This document shows positions 1-8,799 of a stretch of 64,000 nt of DNA, one piece after another. Made by a program: the position numbers and the translations under genes. Every line of letters begins with the position of its first letter. Positions within the stretch are counted from its first letter, which is position 1. The notes below the pieces were generated by a model. The model saw only the letters and a program-made list of their open reading frames with translations. It ran no database searches and was not told the origin of the DNA. The DNA is from an uncultured Flavobacteriales bacterium (GTDB taxonomy: Bacteria; Bacteroidota; Bacteroidia; Flavobacteriales; BACL11), in assembly GCA_905181585.1 (NCBI GenBank), contig CAJIYG010000009.1:62001-126000 (forward strand), written 5' to 3'.

Positions 1-286
1 TATCTCCTATCTCAAATTTAATTCCTGACTTAAATGATTTCCCCATAAAAATACCAGAGACTTCACTTACTATATCAATTTCATCTACAGATTTTAGTTT
101 GCCATAAACAGGAACTTTTATTTTATTATTAGACAATATAACGGTCTTAGCATTTACCAGCTTTGTTGCTTTAGATAATTTATTGATACTGTTATCTAAT
201 TTAAAGCTCATAATAATCTTGATTACTACAAATGCTACTAATACAATTAATAAAGTTCTTATTATTTTTCTTTTATTTTCTGTCAT
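1..286 (-). CDS. Efflux RND transporter periplasmic adaptor (membrane fusion protein), N-terminal part
   Basis: Partial gene running off the left edge; about 95 N-terminal residues are present, starting at the ATG at 286. The protein opens MTENKRKIIRTLL, continues through one hydrophobic anchor segment (about residues 9-26), and then has a stretch ending KLKSVDEIDIVSEVSGIF. That last stretch resembles the first beta-strand region of HlyD/AcrA-type adaptors, which bridge an inner-membrane pump to an outer-membrane channel. The start overlaps the last 14 bases of the upstream TetR gene in another frame, so the two are probably cotranscribed and the regulator likely controls the pump. The pump itself would lie outside the window. 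The family call rests on the N-terminus only. Confidence 0.72.
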   Translation of the reverse strand, partial: MTENKRKIIRTLLIVLVAFVVIKIIMSFKLDNSINKLSKATKLVNAKTVILSNNKIKVPVYGKLKSVDEIDIVSEVSGIFMGKSFKSGIKFEIGD

Positions 287-914
287 TTTCGATTTTTTGA
301 TTTTTTTCAAAATAATTTACCCCTCTCTTTGTTGCTAATCCTCTCAGATGCAATTCTCTTTTTTCTTTAACTAGGTGTTCAAACTTATATTGGTTTCTTG
401 GAAATATTTTTGTATCAGTAATTGTATAAATATTTGAAACAATTAGTTCTGTTACAATTTCAACATTAATTTCTTTTCTTAGTAATCCTTGTTCAATACC
501 TTTTAGTACAATTCTGCTTACCGCAGACACTATTGCCAATTTTCTAAGATTATTCATAAATTTGAATGATTCAGGATGATATTTCTTCAAATTTTCTATC
601 ATTTGAGGATTTTTTCTAATACTCTTAGAGGTGTTAATAATATGATCATCCATTGCAAAAAACAGATCAATTATATTTTCATGTTTATTTTCAAGTATTG
701 ATATATCCTTAAGCATTTGGTTATGCCTGTGTTTAAAACATTTTAATACCAGTTCTTTTTTATTTTGGAAATATTTATATAATGTTTTTTTAGAAATAGA
801 TAAGAGTCTTGCTATCTCATCCATACTTAAAACTTTAACACCGTGTTTATTAATAAGAGAATGAGTGTCTTCAATTATTTTAGATTCAGCCTCGCATGAT
901 ACTAGCGTTTTCAT
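273..914 (-). CDS. TetR/AcrR family transcriptional regulator
   Basis: A 213-residue protein with a typical TetR N-terminal helix-turn-helix at about residues 10-60. It contains the recognition-helix pattern SISKKTLYKYFQNKKEL, close to the family hallmark (T..LYYHF..KE.L). The remaining helical part would be the ligand-binding and dimerisation domain and is too divergent to predict an inducer. It overlaps the start of an efflux adaptor gene, so a local repressor of multidrug or toxic-compound export is the natural inference. A TATCTTTG promoter element lies only 4 bases before the ATG, and an inverted repeat lies where the -33 region should be, consistent with autorepression. Confidence 0.88.
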   Translation of the reverse strand: MKTLVSCEAESKIIEDTHSLINKHGVKVLSMDEIARLLSISKKTLYKYFQNKKELVLKCFKHRHNQMLKDISILENKHENIIDLFFAMDDHIINTSKSIRKNPQMIENLKKYHPESFKFMNNLRKLAIVSAVSRIVLKGIEQGLLRKEINVEIVTELIVSNIYTITDTKIFPRNQYKFEHLVKEKRELHLRGLATKRGVNYFEKNQKIENDRK

Positions 915-918
915 TGTG

Positions 919-926
919 CAAAGATA
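919..926 (-). promoter_or_regulatory. Bacteroidota-type -7 element for the TetR/efflux operon
   Basis: On the minus strand this reads TATCTTTG, an exact match to the Bacteroidota sigma factor -7 consensus TAnnTTTG. Only four bases (CACA) separate it from the TetR start codon, so the transcript would begin at or next to the ATG. Confidence 0.6.
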
Positions 927-944
927 TATATACTATTCTATTTT

Positions 945-973
945 GGAAACGTTTTTAACATTATAGTGTTTCC
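945..973. promoter_or_regulatory. Inverted repeat GGAAAC-N17-GTTTCC, candidate TetR operator
   Basis: GGAAAC at 945-950 is mirrored by GTTTCC at 968-973. The left arm is also part of the 8-base palindrome AAACGTTT. It lies about 19-25 bases upstream of the predicted -7 element of the TetR gene, where the -33 contact would be. TetR proteins usually bind such dyads next to their own gene. The spacing is larger than in many TetR operators, so this is only a candidate. Confidence 0.3.
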
Positions 974-1055
974 TTTTTTTCAATCAACATTCACTAGTTA
1001 ATAATCAATATGTTTTTTTGTTTTTTTTATCTTGTTATTACCCAGTTTTGTATTT

Positions 1056-2366
1056 ATGTTTAAAAAAGTATTATTTCTTATTATATTTCAGTTTTTTATT
1101 ATTCAAACATATTTGTATTCATCTAGTTATCAAGCTAATTTTAAAGATTCTATCTCTGAAACATCACTGCCTACTAATGATTCGCTTTTAAGTTTTGCAT
1201 ATTCATTTGATGTCTTAAATTCTAATTCAGAAATCAATTTTATTTATAACTCACATGTTAAGGATGCTATAGATAAATATTTAGCAAGTCCAATTCTGAT
1301 TTCTCGAATGTTGTCATATTCAAAATTTTATTTTTCAATTTTTGAATCTCAGCTTGATAAGTATAATTTACCTTTTGAGCTAAAATACTTAGCAATTGTA
1401 GAATCAGCACTTAATCCAAGAGCTAAGTCTAAGTCTGGAGCAAGAGGTTTATGGCAGTTTATGTACCCTACTGGTAAACAGTATGGCCTAAATGTTACTT
1501 CTTATATTGACGATAGGCTTGACCCTTTAAAATCTACTATTGCAGCATGTGAATATTTCACTAAATTATATGATACTTTTGGGGATTGGAATCTTGTTTT
1601 AGCAGCATATAATGCTGGACCAGGTTATCTTCAACGTAAAATTTATTCCACAAGTCAAAATGATTATTGGTCTTTAAGACCTTATTTAAGAAAAGAAACT
1701 CGAGGCTATGTACCTAAATTTATGGCTATTACATACTTAATGGAGAATTATAGTAAGCATAATATAGTGCCTGAATCTACAATCTTTGATGATCTTATTT
1801 CTGATACAATCTATATTTCACAGCAAGTTAATTTTAATGTTTTATCTGATCTTTTATGCATTAAAGAAACAGACTTGATATTTTTAAATCCATCTTTTAA
1901 AAATAAAATTATTCCAGTTAATTCTTATATAGTTTTGCCCGAATTTGCAGCTAATGACTATTATCTTAATAAAAAAACTTTCTATAACTTTATAACATCT
2001 GTTGATAATAAAGAAATCTTAGTAGATGAAAAACGTTTAACTTATCGTATTGAGCCTGGCGACTATTTAGGGAAAATTGCCCGAAAGTTTAATGTTAAAG
2101 TATTTCAAATTAAATCATGGAATAAACTTAAGTCCTCCAAATTAAATATCGGAGATAAATTAGTTTTATATGTTAGTGACAATATAGATATTAAGAAAAA
2201 AAGTGTTTCGAATAAACATTTTGAGTACATAGTTCAGAAGGGTGACACCCTTTGGGATATTGCAAAAAAACATAAAGGTCTTAGTGTTTACAAAATCAAG
2301 ATTGTCAATAATTTAAAATCTGACATTTTAAAGCCAGGCGCGAAAATTTTAATCCCAATATCTTGA
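1056..2366 (+). CDS. mltD: Membrane-bound lytic murein transglycosylase D-like protein (SLT + 2 LysM)
   Basis: Cleaves the glycan strands of peptidoglycan in the periplasm. The ATG at 1056 gives an immediate hydrophobic signal sequence (MFKKVLFLIIF), which is preferred over an upstream TTG at 1032. The soluble lytic transglycosylase domain spans about residues 95-240; it contains the catalytic Glu (about residue 116) in IVESALNPRAKSKSGARG, then GLWQFM and AAYNAGPG. Two C-terminal LysM modules bind peptidoglycan; the second contains YIVQKGDTLWDIAKKH. The stop codon is one base before the next gene, a DUF4837 lipoprotein, a pairing I recall as conserved in Bacteroidota. A role in wall turnover is well supported; the exact MltD orthology is inferred from the architecture. 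Confidence 0.93.
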   Translation: MFKKVLFLIIFQFFIIQTYLYSSSYQANFKDSISETSLPTNDSLLSFAYSFDVLNSNSEINFIYNSHVKDAIDKYLASPILISRMLSYSKFYFSIFESQLDKYNLPFELKYLAIVESALNPRAKSKSGARGLWQFMYPTGKQYGLNVTSYIDDRLDPLKSTIAACEYFTKLYDTFGDWNLVLAAYNAGPGYLQRKIYSTSQNDYWSLRPYLRKETRGYVPKFMAITYLMENYSKHNIVPESTIFDDLISDTIYISQQVNFNVLSDLLCIKETDLIFLNPSFKNKIIPVNSYIVLPEFAANDYYLNKKTFYNFITSVDNKEILVDEKRLTYRIEPGDYLGKIARKFNVKVFQIKSWNKLKSSKLNIGDKLVLYVSDNIDIKKKSVSNKHFEYIVQKGDTLWDIAKKHKGLSVYKIKIVNNLKSDILKPGAKILIPIS

Positions 2367-2367
2367 T

Positions 2368-3249
2368 ATGAGAATCTGCTTTTATATATTAATGTTTATT
2401 TTTATTTCTTGCTCTGATAGCCCTCAAACTCTTCCCTCTTCAATAGGGTCTTCAAATGAAATCATTATTGTTATTGATGATAATCTTTGGGAAGAATCAT
2501 ACTCTAATTTATTTCGAAGTGTTTTTGAAAAGGAACTAATAGGTGTAAGTTCATACGAAACTAAATTTAAGCTTCTTCAAATAAATAATTCTGAATTTAA
2601 TAGACTGCTAAAGACACATAGAAATATTATACTAGTTAATAAAAATATTTCATCAAAGTCAAATAATAAATGGGCTTCTAATCAACTTGTCTTTAACCTA
2701 TCTTTTTCTGATACATCTTCGATTATCAAAGATTTAAATAGTATTTTTTCTTCTATTGAAAGTTTTTTATATCAATCTTCTAGAAAACAACTCTTGAAAT
2801 CATTCAATGCTGATGCCAGTAGTATTCTTAAAACAAATTTTTTAATTGATGCTCTTATTCCAAAAGATTACGAAATTGTTCTAGACAGTATTAATTCACT
2901 CTGGCTTTCTTATAACCCTGCGAATAAAGAAGTTATTAAGCATCTTATGTTTTTCCAAGTTGACTCGCTAGATGTTTTAAACCCTCATTTAATTATAAAT
3001 AAGAAGCTTTTTAAATATTTAAAAGGACCTCAAGAAGGATCTTATGTTGAAATTGAAGCTCGATATCCTCTAGTTTTTGAAGATAATTTTTTTAGAGGAT
3101 TATGGAGATTAAAAAATGGTTTTATGGGAGGACCACTTCTTAGTAGAATTATTAGAAATAATACAGGAACATACATTATGATAGCTCTCGTCTTTTCTCC
3201 TAATACCCCTAAGAGAAAATTTATAAAAGAAGTTGAATCTATTTTATAA
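2368..3249 (+). CDS. DUF4837 family lipoprotein
   Basis: A 293-residue protein with a lipoprotein-type signal (hydrophobic N-terminus ending FISCSDS, Cys about 15). It is followed by the family pattern LPSSIGSSNEIIIVIDDNLW and a later RNIILV motif. I recognise this as DUF4837, a Bacteroidota family of unknown biochemical function usually encoded directly after an MltD-type transglycosylase, as here (1-base gap). It is likely an outer-membrane or periplasmic lipoprotein linked to envelope maintenance. Its 3' end overlaps the convergent sortilin-like gene by 11 bases. Confidence 0.85.
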   Translation: MRICFYILMFIFISCSDSPQTLPSSIGSSNEIIIVIDDNLWEESYSNLFRSVFEKELIGVSSYETKFKLLQINNSEFNRLLKTHRNIILVNKNISSKSNNKWASNQLVFNLSFSDTSSIIKDLNSIFSSIESFLYQSSRKQLLKSFNADASSILKTNFLIDALIPKDYEIVLDSINSLWLSYNPANKEVIKHLMFFQVDSLDVLNPHLIINKKLFKYLKGPQEGSYVEIEARYPLVFEDNFFRGLWRLKNGFMGGPLLSRIIRNNTGTYIMIALVFSPNTPKRKFIKEVESIL

Positions 3250-5779
3250 TAAGCTTCTCTACTACAGAATTTCCCATATGATCTTGCAACTCTAATATAT
3301 AGCACCCTTTGTCAAGGTTTTTAACACTTATGGTATTGTTGTTTTCACTTCTTAGAACTATTTGCCCAGTTGTATTAAATATTTTAAGTTTAAATGTTTT
3401 ATTTTCAAAACCTTTAATATTTATTTTATCGCTACTTGGATTTGGATATATTTTGATTCCTCTTGATAAAATATTATCAGAAGAAGCTGTTGTTGAGTTT
3501 ACATCACTTTCCCAAATACCTCTTCCAAATGTTGCAGCTCTTATCTTACCTATTCCATATTGAATTTCTAATTCTTTTACCACTACATTTGGTAGTCCGC
3601 TCATGTATGGCATCCATTCTGTCATAGTATTGTCTTTATGATAAACACCAACATCTGTTCCAATATACAGATCATCTTTAGCAAGTTTTTGATGAATTAT
3701 ACAATTTACAGGTAAGTTCGGAAGATTAGTTCCGGAAATATTAGTCCAGCTATTTCCTCCATCTTGTGATTCATAGACTTTTTTGTTTGCATTATACTCT
3801 GAGAAAGTCACCCACAGTCTTTCTGCATCATCATTTGAAACTGTAATATCGGAAATATTAAAGTTTGGTAGGCCTTGCTTGATATCAATCCATGTATTCC
3901 CACCATCTTTTGTTACTTTGATTCTTGTATATGAAGCTGCATATATATAGTCTTGGTCTGTTGGAGCTAATGCAATTGTTTGCAATGCTGATCCATTACT
4001 AACATTATATGTTAGAGAGTCCCAAACACCTCCTCCAGTTTGGGAAGAGTATACTTCATCATATCCAGCTACAATTAGATTATTATTAGTAGGATGAATT
4101 TTCCAAGGAGTTACCCAAGATCCTTCATAATTAACAGGCTTAATATTGTCCCAATTATTTCCTCCGTTATATGTCTTTCTTAAACCTCCATATTGAGAAG
4201 TAGAATAAATAATATCCTCGTCGTATGGGTCAATTGCACACTCCATTCCGTCTGACCCCCTAATTGCATCCCAAACTCCAGAGGTTAGCATTTCTGTTCC
4301 ATTATCTTGTGCTCCAGCTACAACTCTTGTTGTATTTGTTTCAGATAGTCCTAGCTTATAAAATTGCGATATTTCTAATCCATCACTAATATCTACCCAT
4401 GTATTTAAAGCATCCATATACTTATAAAAACCACCATCATTTCCTGCGTATGCTATATTGTTTAATGGATTAAACTCTACAGCATGTTGGTCAACGTGCA
4501 TGTAAGAGTAATTATTACTGTTTCCGCTACTTGCCTCTATATCCCATGATATTCCACCATCTGTTGTTTTCCATAGATTAATTCCTCCGATGTAAATTAG
4601 ATTTTCATCTTCAGTGGATACTCCAAGGCTTAAGTCGTACCACGATTGTCCTCCAGTGCTATTTCCATTTGTAGATCGACCTAGAATATTTGGACTATCG
4701 GATTGAAGATTCCATGTTGATCCTTGATCAATAGATTTATATAGTCCGTGATAGCTATAATCATTCGCAGAAAACAATACATAAACAACATCAGGATTAG
4801 CAGGAGTAACAGCTAATAATGGGCGAGACCTACTTCCTGCAGTTATTCCGTTATTATTCCAAATCCATGTTGCCCCGCCATTAACAGACCTTATTACTTT
4901 AGACCCTCCAAATGTTTGTTTTACTGCATATATAATTGATGGATTTGATGGGTGGAACTCAATATCTCTAAATCTACCTACCAATATATCTCCATTTATA
5001 TCCGTTGCCTGGCTAAAAGAGTTAGCTCCGTCTCCACTAATTAGTATATGGTTATCTGTAACAACATAAATACTATCAGTAAAGCTAGGGTTAATAATAA
5101 CCTTATTAATTTTACTCTGAGAAGTTATATTATAGCTTATTGATGTTGTATTCCAGCTAACGCCATAATCATTAGATTTCATTAGTCCAATGCTATATGT
5201 GTCATCAGCATGAGCATCACCAGTTGCAATATACATTTCTTGTGAATTGTTAGGGTTTATTGCAATTGAAGAAACGCCAATCACTGGCAAATCATCGGTA
5301 GATGTTGTCCAATTTGAGCCACCATCGACACTCTTCCATAAGCCACCTCCTGGAGACCCAACCCATATTATATTTTGATCTATTGGGTCAAAAGCTATGC
5401 AGTTAACTCTACCATTTCCTCTTTTTTTCCCATTAGAAAGAATAATTGGTGTATTAATAGGACCAAGAGCAGTCCAGTTTGAAGATGTATTTGACTTGAA
5501 ATCACCATGTTTTTCTTTTTCTTTTTTCCACTCTTTATAAAGTTGGTCAAAAGGAAATTCTTTATTTTCAGACACTCTTTCAAGAACAAAATCAATATTT
5601 CTCGCATAAGGATTGTAGCCATTTCCTTTTGTATATTTATTTTGAGATTTATAATTATTAAAAGCCTCAAATTTATCTTGATATCCAGCATTTGGGTTGT
5701 TTTCTAACAATTGATCCTCCCAGATTTGTGCAGAAATTGATGATATTGATAGAATTGTGATTATTAGAATAAGTCTCAT
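3239..5779 (-). CDS. Secreted sortilin/BNR-repeat beta-propeller protein with T9SS type A sorting domain
   Basis: An 846-residue protein with an N-terminal signal peptide (MRLILIITILSISSISAQ) and many BNR/sortilin-type blades. These are recognisable by repeated DGG-SW or GG-TW motifs (for example VDGGSNWTT, SVNGGATWIW, TDGGISWD, KDGGNTWID, QDGGNSWTN), spanning about residues 110-760. The last 75 residues start with IKIYPNPSSDKINI and end in VVEKLIIK, matching the T9SS type A sorting domain that is cleaved at the cell surface. It is therefore predicted to be exported by the T9SS and surface-attached or released. Members of this family are often annotated as glycosyl hydrolases, but no catalytic residues can be assigned. 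It lies 7 bases after the TonB-dependent receptor stop and is probably cotranscribed with it. Confidence 0.9.
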   Translation of the reverse strand: MRLILIITILSISSISAQIWEDQLLENNPNAGYQDKFEAFNNYKSQNKYTKGNGYNPYARNIDFVLERVSENKEFPFDQLYKEWKKEKEKHGDFKSNTSSNWTALGPINTPIILSNGKKRGNGRVNCIAFDPIDQNIIWVGSPGGGLWKSVDGGSNWTTSTDDLPVIGVSSIAINPNNSQEMYIATGDAHADDTYSIGLMKSNDYGVSWNTTSISYNITSQSKINKVIINPSFTDSIYVVTDNHILISGDGANSFSQATDINGDILVGRFRDIEFHPSNPSIIYAVKQTFGGSKVIRSVNGGATWIWNNNGITAGSRSRPLLAVTPANPDVVYVLFSANDYSYHGLYKSIDQGSTWNLQSDSPNILGRSTNGNSTGGQSWYDLSLGVSTEDENLIYIGGINLWKTTDGGISWDIEASSGNSNNYSYMHVDQHAVEFNPLNNIAYAGNDGGFYKYMDALNTWVDISDGLEISQFYKLGLSETNTTRVVAGAQDNGTEMLTSGVWDAIRGSDGMECAIDPYDEDIIYSTSQYGGLRKTYNGGNNWDNIKPVNYEGSWVTPWKIHPTNNNLIVAGYDEVYSSQTGGGVWDSLTYNVSNGSALQTIALAPTDQDYIYAASYTRIKVTKDGGNTWIDIKQGLPNFNISDITVSNDDAERLWVTFSEYNANKKVYESQDGGNSWTNISGTNLPNLPVNCIIHQKLAKDDLYIGTDVGVYHKDNTMTEWMPYMSGLPNVVVKELEIQYGIGKIRAATFGRGIWESDVNSTTASSDNILSRGIKIYPNPSSDKINIKGFENKTFKLKIFNTTGQIVLRSENNNTISVKNLDKGCYILELQDHMGNSVVEKLIIK

Positions 5780-5786
5780 AATGGAT

Positions 5787-8093
5787 TTAAAATTTTGTTG
5801 TTAAAGATACAATAAAATTTCGTCCACTTCCACTTATTCCTGAGCCGAAAGTTTTGTAATGTTGATCTAATATATTTTTAATTCCAAAATTGAAAGTTGT
5901 TCTATTATCAAGATTTTTTTTATACATTAAATTAAAAGTTTGCCAACTAGGAATTCCATCTTCAGTAGCCTCATCTAAATTGTCTATTCCTGCCTCATCA
6001 TATTCATTAGCATTTTTCTGAGAATTATATTCCCATCCTATTGAAAGTATATCTTGGTCTATAGCATACTTTAAATTAGCACTAATTGTTGTTGGGGGTA
6101 TATGAGCAAGTGGATTATCAAGATAATCTTTTCCTTTGCATACATTAATAATACTTTCAAATTTAAATTGCTTATTTATAATAATTTCTGAAAAAATATT
6201 AAGACCACTTATTTTGGCTGATGATATATTTTGGTTAGTTTGGATTTGCATCATTGCGCCATCATAGAATAAAGAGTCATTTCCATTTATAGAGCTATTA
6301 TTTCTTTGTATGGCATCTGTTATTTTAGTTTGATAATATTGAGCGTTTAGTTTTAGCTTATTATAATTTACAAAGAAACCTATTTCAAAATTCAATGTTT
6401 TTTCTAGCGATAATTTATTACTTGGGATAACAACCAAACCATCGTTCTTAGAAAATATTTTACCCACATCATCTACGTTAGGATTTCTAAATCCACTAAA
6501 AATTGACGAATTTAAACTTACATGCTTATCAAACATTAATTTCATTCCAGCGCTGTACACAATACCTTGATTCTCTAGAATTATCTCATTAAAAGGAAGC
6601 ATATATGTAATGGTGTCATTAAATACAGATTTTAGATAATTATTATTTAAACGACTTCCTAAGTAAAATTCTAATTGATCACTAAATAAATAGTGTGCCT
6701 GACTAAATAAAGAGACGTCTAACACCTTACTTCCCCCATCAGGATATCTTGTGGTATTGTATGTTAGGTTGCCAATACTGTCGCTAAGGTTTGCTTGTGA
6801 TGTAACTTTTTGATCTCTAATAGAAAAACCATAATGAATATTTAATTTTTTAATTCTTTTTTGAAAGTCAATATTTAAATCTTTGATTAATACTCTTTCT
6901 TGTCTATTTGATTTTAGATTTTCATTTTCCTTTTGATGATGTCGAGATTCATTTAATTTCTGCCAAGCCAGTTGTACAAGGAACAAATCAGAAAAAAATA
7001 GTTTTTTCTTATTTGTATATTTAATATTCTGAGCAATTCTTAGCTGTGGTCCGTAATACCAATACCTATATTTTGCATTTTCATTTTCCAAATCATTTAG
7101 CTTGTCAAATCTATTTATTCTTGATGTTGTTGAAAATTGTGTGTTTAAGCCTAAAGAACTTTCTGAGTTAATATCAAAATTTATTTTTTGAATAAAATCA
7201 TATTTATCAAAAGATGTTTTTTCTTGTTCTACACCACTAACAATTATCGATTCATTTCCCCAATCAAGATAGCCATGATTTCTTTTGCTTCCCATATTTA
7301 AATTTCCGTAAGAGTTTATAGAAATACCAGTAGCAGAGCTTATTTTTTTAAATGAACTAAAACCTAGGTAATTTATACTAACACTATTACTAGAGCTTTC
7401 AAATTGTTGCTTTAGGATATTCTCGTTTTTTGTTTTTAATGAAATAGTATTAATTATCATTGCTCCTCCCATAGCACCATCTCCATATACTACAGCGGCT
7501 GGTCCAGTAACAATACTAATATTCTCTACAAAAAATGGATTTATTGTTGATGAGCTTTGAATATGCCCATTTCTATAAATAGCATTATTTAAGGGAATAC
7601 CGTCATTAATAACTAATAATCTATTCGCTTCCATTCCTCGAAAATTAGGACTTCCACCTCCACTTTGACTTTCCTGTATTGTTATTCCAATTGTTTTCTT
7701 TAAGATTTCTGAAATATTTGTATTTAAATTTTCTTGGATTTTTATCCTATCTAATTTTCTTAATTTACTAAAAACTACAAAACTCTCTTTGTTGTTTTTA
7801 AGATTAATTTCTGGTAATACATAGCTTTTCTTAGCCAAGAATATTGTGTCATTATTAAATTCTTTATTGAAAATATTAATTTCTATAAAGCTGATGTGTT
7901 TAATTTTTATTGAATCACACTCATCTAGAACTTTTAGATTCACTATTCCAAATTTATTTGATGTAGTTCCGTATTCCTTACATGAAAAGCTTACTCCTGC
8001 AATTGCTTTTCTACTTGCTAAATCGGCAACAACTACATCTTTACTCATTATTAGGTTAGTTGAAAGTATTAATAGAATTATTATTTTTCTCAT
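5787..8093 (-). CDS. TonB-dependent outer-membrane receptor
   Basis: About 768 residues from the ATG at 8093 (MRKIIILLILST), which lies one base after the recO stop; the longer start at 8108 would run into recO. An N-terminal signal peptide is followed by a carboxypeptidase-regulatory-like domain (about 20-95). The plug domain (about 115-220) contains GGGSPNFRGMEANRLL and VYGDGAMGGAMIIN, and the rest is a 22-strand barrel ending in aromatic-rich FIVSLTTKF, typical of outer-membrane proteins. It imports a ligand using TonB/ExbBD energy. No SusD partner is adjacent, so polysaccharide uptake is less likely. The NAIYRNGH plug motif occurs in many flavobacterial siderophore or haem-type receptors, but the substrate is not established. 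Confidence 0.93.
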   Translation of the reverse strand: MRKIIILLILSTNLIMSKDVVVADLASRKAIAGVSFSCKEYGTTSNKFGIVNLKVLDECDSIKIKHISFIEINIFNKEFNNDTIFLAKKSYVLPEINLKNNKESFVVFSKLRKLDRIKIQENLNTNISEILKKTIGITIQESQSGGGSPNFRGMEANRLLVINDGIPLNNAIYRNGHIQSSSTINPFFVENISIVTGPAAVVYGDGAMGGAMIINTISLKTKNENILKQQFESSSNSVSINYLGFSSFKKISSATGISINSYGNLNMGSKRNHGYLDWGNESIIVSGVEQEKTSFDKYDFIQKINFDINSESSLGLNTQFSTTSRINRFDKLNDLENENAKYRYWYYGPQLRIAQNIKYTNKKKLFFSDLFLVQLAWQKLNESRHHQKENENLKSNRQERVLIKDLNIDFQKRIKKLNIHYGFSIRDQKVTSQANLSDSIGNLTYNTTRYPDGGSKVLDVSLFSQAHYLFSDQLEFYLGSRLNNNYLKSVFNDTITYMLPFNEIILENQGIVYSAGMKLMFDKHVSLNSSIFSGFRNPNVDDVGKIFSKNDGLVVIPSNKLSLEKTLNFEIGFFVNYNKLKLNAQYYQTKITDAIQRNNSSINGNDSLFYDGAMMQIQTNQNISSAKISGLNIFSEIIINKQFKFESIINVCKGKDYLDNPLAHIPPTTISANLKYAIDQDILSIGWEYNSQKNANEYDEAGIDNLDEATEDGIPSWQTFNLMYKKNLDNRTTFNFGIKNILDQHYKTFGSGISGSGRNFIVSLTTKF

Positions 8094-8094
8094 T

Positions 8095-8799
8095 TTAACG
8101 CATCTCATCTATTACATCAAAGCTCTTCATGTTATCTAAATTGTAATAATGAGACTTATAGTATTTTAAAATTATTTTTAATAATTCCTTTCTGTTTTTA
8201 TATGGAATTTTGTTTTTATTATCTACAAGTAAACTTTTAAAGTACATTAGATTTTCTCCTTTTATAATCATTTCCTCATTTTCTTCTGCTTCCACAAAAG
8301 AAGCTTTTTCAATATCAAAGAAATTAAATTGAATGTTTTCTTTAGATGGGTAAAAGCCAAGTTGATAAGTTAGAGCTAATAGGTAGTTTAAGGCATAATT
8401 AGATGGTACATTTTCTAAATTATTAAGACTTATTATTTCATTCCAAATAAATTCAAATAGTCTTTTGTCTTGTTCATTGGAAACTAGAATTTTCTCTAAT
8501 ACTTCCGCCATAAACATCCTTAGCAGCTGCTTGTTAATATGCAGATAACTATTTATTAATGAATGGGAAACACTAATTTCCTTTAGGAATTGTATTTCAT
8601 TTTTTTGATTTTTTTGAGCACTAATATTAATTAGGCTCATGTGTTGAAGTAGGGAGATTTTGTTTTTGGATTTTTTAGACCTACCTCTTTTTACTGAGTA
8701 TGAAACTAAGCCATATTCTTCTGTGAATATTTTAGCAATTATTGATTCTTCACCATATTTATGATTAAGTAATGATATCGCTCGACAGCTATAATTCAT
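8095..8799 (-). CDS. recO: DNA repair protein RecO
   Basis: A 234-residue protein of usual RecO length. The N-terminal OB fold (about 1-80) begins with the recognisable MNYSCRAISLLNHKYGEES and contains VSYSVKRGRSKKS. A helical C-terminal domain follows; as in other Bacteroidota, the zinc-binding cysteines of the Deinococcus-type protein are absent. RecO loads RecA onto single-stranded DNA with RecR in the RecFOR pathway. It starts directly after the porZ stop and ends one base before the TonB receptor start, so the three genes form a transcription unit. The recO-porZ neighbourhood is one I recall from other Flavobacteriia. Confidence 0.92.
   Translation of the reverse strand: MNYSCRAISLLNHKYGEESIIAKIFTEEYGLVSYSVKRGRSKKSKNKISLLQHMSLINISAQKNQKNEIQFLKEISVSHSLINSYLHINKQLLRMFMAEVLEKILVSNEQDKRLFEFIWNEIISLNNLENVPSNYALNYLLALTYQLGFYPSKENIQFNFFDIEKASFVEAEENEEMIIKGENLMYFKSLLVDNKNKIPYKNRKELLKIILKYYKSHYYNLDNMKSFDVIDEMR

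Noticed and set aside
1032-1055. Upstream TTG start for the lytic transglycosylase
   Set aside because: The ATG at 1056 gives a cleaner signal peptide; the extra eight residues (MLLPSFVF) add nothing typical of the family.
5507-5707. Phe-rich plus-strand open frame opposite the sortilin-like gene
   Set aside because: It is a shadow of the Lys-rich coding strand, with no homology or start signal.
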